NCBI GenBank assembly: GCA_045595605.1
Contig: JAZOAS010000081.1
Location: forward strand, 1 to 17,808
DNA length: 17,808 bases
Origin: SIG480 sp045595605
Lineage (GTDB): Bacteria; Bacillota; Clostridia; Oscillospirales; JAAYXM01
Reading direction: 5' to 3'
Shown here: positions 14,599 to 17,808 of the stretch, one piece after another
Layout of the letters: every line of letters begins with the position of its first letter
How positions within the stretch are numbered: the first letter of the stretch is position 1
Program-made: the position numbers and the translations under genes
Notes under the pieces: generated by a model
Told to the model about the DNA's origin: nothing
What the model saw: the letters and a program-made list of their open reading frames with translations, nothing else
The model's database searches: none

Positions 14599-15768
14599 AT
14601 GGATAAAGAAAATTTAAAGATAAAAACATATAAAAACGGAGTATCAAGCCTTCCTGATTACCCGTCTGATGCGGGATATACGGCGGAGGAGCTCAAAGCC
14701 ATTTTCGATTCGCGAAGTGATAACGAAATAAAGGAAAAACACAACGCGCTCGTTGAGGAGTTTGCAGAACACAAGGACGGTGCCGAGGCACATTCTGAGC
14801 TTTTTGCGGAAATGAAGGAGGACTTGACTTTAAACATTCAGGACGGAGAGGGAGATGCAAGCCTTAAACAGAAGGCGTGGAGTGAAGCATCGCTAAATTC
14901 CGCAACAGGCAAGGGTGCGGTATCCCTTTGTGGCTATAACAAAGCAAATGCAAAATGCTCTGTGGCTTTAAACTACAACAACGAAGTAAATGCAGAGAAC
15001 GCATTTGCGGCGAACCAGTCAAACAAAATACCCGTAGGAGCGAACGGCGCATTCGTCGCAGGTCTTGCAAACGAGGCAAAAGGAGCCTACCAGGCAATTT
15101 TCGGAACATATTCGGATGTAGCACTGGATGATGCGTTTGTTGTGGGAAACGGCGCTTCTGCAAACGGAAGGAAAAATGCCTTTAAGGTAGATAAGTACGG
15201 AAATGCGGAAACTACATCACTAAAAACCGGGAATGCGGAAGTAACCTCTCTTAAAGCAGAAGACACGGTTGAATGCGAAGCGCTTTATGCGCAAAGTGTC
15301 ATAGCAGCATACGGTCTGACGGCACGAGGAAACATTCATATCGGAAACGGAGTGCTCACTGAAAGAGATGCGGACTTTGCTCAGAACACAGTCAAAGGCG
15401 GTGGTTCCTTCGCATTCGGAGGAAGTAATGAAATATACGGCCGGAACTGTATTGCACTCATGTCGTCAAATAAAATTCCGGAAAGGTCCGCAGATGACCA
15501 ATATGAAATGGAGAGCGTATTCATCGCAGGCCATGCAAACACTGCAACAGGGCCACACCAGGCGATATTCGGAACATATGCTACCCCGCAGGTGCATGAT
15601 GTTTTTGTTATAGGTAACGGTGACAAAAACGGAAAGAAAAATGCTTTTGCTGTTGGCAGAAACGGAAGTGTAAGAATCGGCGGAAACGAGCTTACTTTGG
15701 GAAGTACGGTTCTTACCGAGGATAATCTCAAGGCGCTTCTCGGCCTTCTTGCAGGGGAGAGTGTATAG
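14599..15768 (+). CDS. Phage fibre-like protein with duplicated head-type repeats
   Basis: The product (389 residues) is probably a virion fibre or decoration protein; its target is unknown. The N-terminal part (about 15-80, YTAEELKAIFDSRSDNEIKEKHNAL) is helical and may attach to the virion. Two copies of a Gly/Asn/Ala-rich region follow, at about 106-202 and 267-357. They share SNKIP, the pattern VAG/IAG-xAN, QAIFGTY, DxFVxGNG and KNAFxVxxxG. These regions resemble the stacked beta-roll heads of trimeric adhesins such as YadA. Between them is a short Thr-Ser-Leu-Lys repeat (TTSLKTGNAEVTSLKA). The C-terminus has ELTLGSTVLTEDNLKALL, a segment often seen at the end of such fibres. AAGGAGA overlaps the terL stop and serves the ATG. 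Trimeric assembly is inference. Confidence 0.7.
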   Translation: MDKENLKIKTYKNGVSSLPDYPSDAGYTAEELKAIFDSRSDNEIKEKHNALVEEFAEHKDGAEAHSELFAEMKEDLTLNIQDGEGDASLKQKAWSEASLNSATGKGAVSLCGYNKANAKCSVALNYNNEVNAENAFAANQSNKIPVGANGAFVAGLANEAKGAYQAIFGTYSDVALDDAFVVGNGASANGRKNAFKVDKYGNAETTSLKTGNAEVTSLKAEDTVECEALYAQSVIAAYGLTARGNIHIGNGVLTERDADFAQNTVKGGGSFAFGGSNEIYGRNCIALMSSNKIPERSADDQYEMESVFIAGHANTATGPHQAIFGTYATPQVHDVFVIGNGDKNGKKNAFAVGRNGSVRIGGNELTLGSTVLTEDNLKALLGLLAGESV

Positions 15769-15770
15769 GA

Positions 15771-17808
15771 ATGCCGAGAGTATCAAAAGTAAAAGGAGCT
15801 TCTGAAAATACGGTTTACGCCAAAACCTATAACAAGTTTCTCGGTGTTGATTTTTCGACTGATGCATCTATGGTTGACGAAACGCGAAGCCCTGACGCGG
15901 AAAACATCATCTCCGACCTTGACGGTTTTCCCGAAAAGAGAGTGGGGTGGAGAGTCCTTCGGGAATTCGACGGAAAAATAAACGGAATCTTCAACTTTAA
16001 TGACAGAGAAAACCCCTGTTTTGTTATTCATGCGGGAAGCAGTATTTACAAGGTTTCCGACGACACGCCAACAGAGATTTATTCAGGTTGTGCCGACAGT
16101 AAATCAAGCGGAAAGTACTTCAAGGGAAAGCTTTGCATTCTTACAGGAAGCGAGTTTCTTGTATATGACGGAGAGAGTTGCACCCGCGCGGGGGATGCAA
16201 AGGATATGTACGCGCCAATAACCCATATTCAGAGAAAACCGATCATTGCAGATGGAGAGGATTTGCTGGAAAACACTATCTTCAAAAAATGGCTTAATGA
16301 CGGTGAAATTCCGGAAGGGACTGAGCTCGGGACCGTTCCTGAAGCTGCGGTGGTAAACCTCGTTTCAGGAAAAAGAAAAAACACATTTGAATGTAATACG
16401 GTTAACGGAAACGGTATCTATATGCTTGACAAAAAAATAGATACGAATACGCGCGTTGTAATGAAGTGTTTGGACACCGGAAAAACCGTCTTCGATTTTG
16501 TTTTTGATGAGGCAAAGTGCGGGGTGCAAGAGTTCTACGATATAACTAACGGAAAAAATACGCAGGATGAATTGGCCGGGCTCAATAAAGACCTCGTAAG
16601 GTCATATGATGGAGGCAGCGGTACAAAAGTGTATATGACAATAGGAAATTCCGAAATAAATAACTGCGGTTTTGTTGCTATAAACCTGATGGGAGCTGCA
16701 AACAACATACCTGCGCATATCCCGGGAACAGATAACTTTTCGATAGAGTTCACTCACGAAATCGAGGAGTATGGAGAAAGAATAGCAAAGTGTCGGTTTA
16801 TGGATATTTTTGAAAATCGCGTCTTCTTTTCGGGAAACCCGGACTATCCGAATGCAGACTGGTATTCGGCGGTAAACGACCCGCTTTTCGTCCCCGACCT
16901 TAACTACACGGAAATCGGGCTTGATTCAAGCGAGATCATGGGCTATCTGCGGACAGGAAGCGAGCAGGCAGTTCTCAAAAGCGACGGTGACGGCGCGACA
17001 ATCTATATGCGCTCATATGCGAGCCTTTCCGACGGAAGTGTAATTTTCCCGCTGACACAGGGAACAAGCGGACTTGGTGCAGTTGCGCATGGGGCGATGA
17101 CAACCTTCCTCGATGACCCGCTCTATCTCACGAGAAACGGCGTCTATGCAATCGCGTCGCAGAATATATCAAGCGAGCGTACTCTCAATATCCGTTCAAC
17201 GCGCATAAACCCAAGACTTCTGCTTGAGGATAATCTTTCTGATGCAATAATGTGTGAGTGGGAAGGGTATCTTCTCCTCTGCATAAACGGGAAGTGCTTT
17301 GTTGCGGATGCGGCGCAGAGGACTTATTCGCAGAACAAGACAGCTACATACGAGTACGAGTGGTACTACTGGACTAATATTCCTGCTGTCTGCTTCGGAG
17401 TTTTTGGCGACGCGCTTTATTTCGGAACAGAGGACGGTAAGCTCTGCCGCTTCAACAACGACATGAAAAATGAGCACGGAGAGATTTTAAGCCGTGCATA
17501 TTCCGACAACGGCGAGGCTATATGTGCAAGGTGGTCGACTCCGCTGTCTGACGACGGCGACTTTATGAGACTCAAGAGCATGGCAAAAACGGGCTCGGGA
17601 GTTTTCCTGAAGGCGTATAACCGTTCAGGTGTATCAGTATGCATACGGACAGATGCTGATTTCGAGCGGGAGATTACCGAAAAAAGTGCGGGTATTTTCA
17701 ATTTTGAGGATATCGACTTTTCAGATTTTACATTCAACACCTCGCCCTACACCGTTGTTCCGTTTAACAAACGAATCAAAAAGTACAAGGCGATTCAGGT
17801 TATCTGCA
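15771..17808 (+). CDS. Putative phage connector/tail protein, 3' end outside window
   Basis: The frame is open from the ATG at 15771 to the window edge (679 codons, no stop). The start is two bases after the fibre stop; GGGGAGA lies 10 bases upstream. The N-terminus (MPRVSKVKG, then DETRSPDAENIISDLDGFPEKRVGWR) follows a pattern I associate with short-tail stabilisation or stopper-like proteins, where a residue list ends in a KRxGWR turn. The rest is predicted beta-rich with repeated short blades such as INGIFNF, SSIYKV, KLCILTG, PLYLTRNGVYAIA and DALYFGTEDGKLCRF, suggesting a beta-propeller. There is no signal peptide or enzyme motif. A structural virion protein is likely because of its neighbours; the exact role is not established. 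Confidence 0.55.
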   Translation, partial: MPRVSKVKGASENTVYAKTYNKFLGVDFSTDASMVDETRSPDAENIISDLDGFPEKRVGWRVLREFDGKINGIFNFNDRENPCFVIHAGSSIYKVSDDTPTEIYSGCADSKSSGKYFKGKLCILTGSEFLVYDGESCTRAGDAKDMYAPITHIQRKPIIADGEDLLENTIFKKWLNDGEIPEGTELGTVPEAAVVNLVSGKRKNTFECNTVNGNGIYMLDKKIDTNTRVVMKCLDTGKTVFDFVFDEAKCGVQEFYDITNGKNTQDELAGLNKDLVRSYDGGSGTKVYMTIGNSEINNCGFVAINLMGAANNIPAHIPGTDNFSIEFTHEIEEYGERIAKCRFMDIFENRVFFSGNPDYPNADWYSAVNDPLFVPDLNYTEIGLDSSEIMGYLRTGSEQAVLKSDGDGATIYMRSYASLSDGSVIFPLTQGTSGLGAVAHGAMTTFLDDPLYLTRNGVYAIASQNISSERTLNIRSTRINPRLLLEDNLSDAIMCEWEGYLLLCINGKCFVADAAQRTYSQNKTATYEYEWYYWTNIPAVCFGVFGDALYFGTEDGKLCRFNNDMKNEHGEILSRAYSDNGEAICARWSTPLSDDGDFMRLKSMAKTGSGVFLKAYNRSGVSVCIRTDADFEREITEKSAGIFNFEDIDFSDFTFNTSPYTVVPFNKRIKKYKAIQVIC

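Noticed and set aside
12951..15780. Shared 11-mer AATGCCGAGAG at 12953-12963 and 15770-15780
   Set aside because: Many 11-base matches are expected by chance in a window of this size, and the two contexts differ.

Overview
The window looks like a chromosomal segment from a spore-forming, Gram-positive anaerobe of the class Clostridia, probably a gut or rumen Oscillospirales-type organism. This is inferred from the type-2 GalT, a small Cys-rich DUF6472-like protein, a clostridial-style SpoIIQ, purine-rich Shine-Dalgarno sites (GGAGGTG) and A-type promoters. No 16S or other marker fixes the genus. The left 12.9 kb is ordinary host chromosome. The right 4.9 kb is a phage late-gene module that runs off the window edge.

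Layout. (1) 1-4031, plus strand: the 3' part of galactokinase, then galT, a membrane-anchored GH25 lysozyme and a calcineurin-like phosphoesterase, closely packed as one transcription unit. It ends in a 13-bp bidirectional terminator. (2) 4066-8037, minus strand: mnmE alone with its own promoter, then tRNA-Gly(CCC) with its own promoter and terminator, then feoA-feoB (ferrous iron uptake), then a 60-residue Cys-rich protein with its own promoter and terminator. (3) 8081-8100: back-to-back promoters. (4) 8154-12095, plus strand: metY (homocysteine synthesis), a phosphohexomutase and the ATPase ychF, probably co-transcribed. (5) 12100-12896: a SpoIIQ-type M23 protein. A forespore-type promoter, a terminator hairpin and the ribosome binding site are interleaved within about 50 bases in front of it. 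(6) 12896-17808: a phage-like module with two 11-bp direct repeats, an extended -10 promoter, an almost immediate terminator hairpin, small and large terminase subunits, a trimeric fibre-like protein with a duplicated head region, and a long connector/tail-like protein cut by the window end.

The most interesting points are three. The spoIIQ-like gene has a start region in which a terminator stem hides the ribosome binding site in read-through RNA but not in RNA from the predicted sporulation promoter. The phage module has a late-promoter and attenuator arrangement, and no integrase, repressor or portal gene is visible next to it. The tRNA-Gly promoter has a -35 box that contains the stop codon of feoB. 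No rRNA, CRISPR array, insertion sequence or replication origin was seen. No gene-free stretch exceeds 300 bases.
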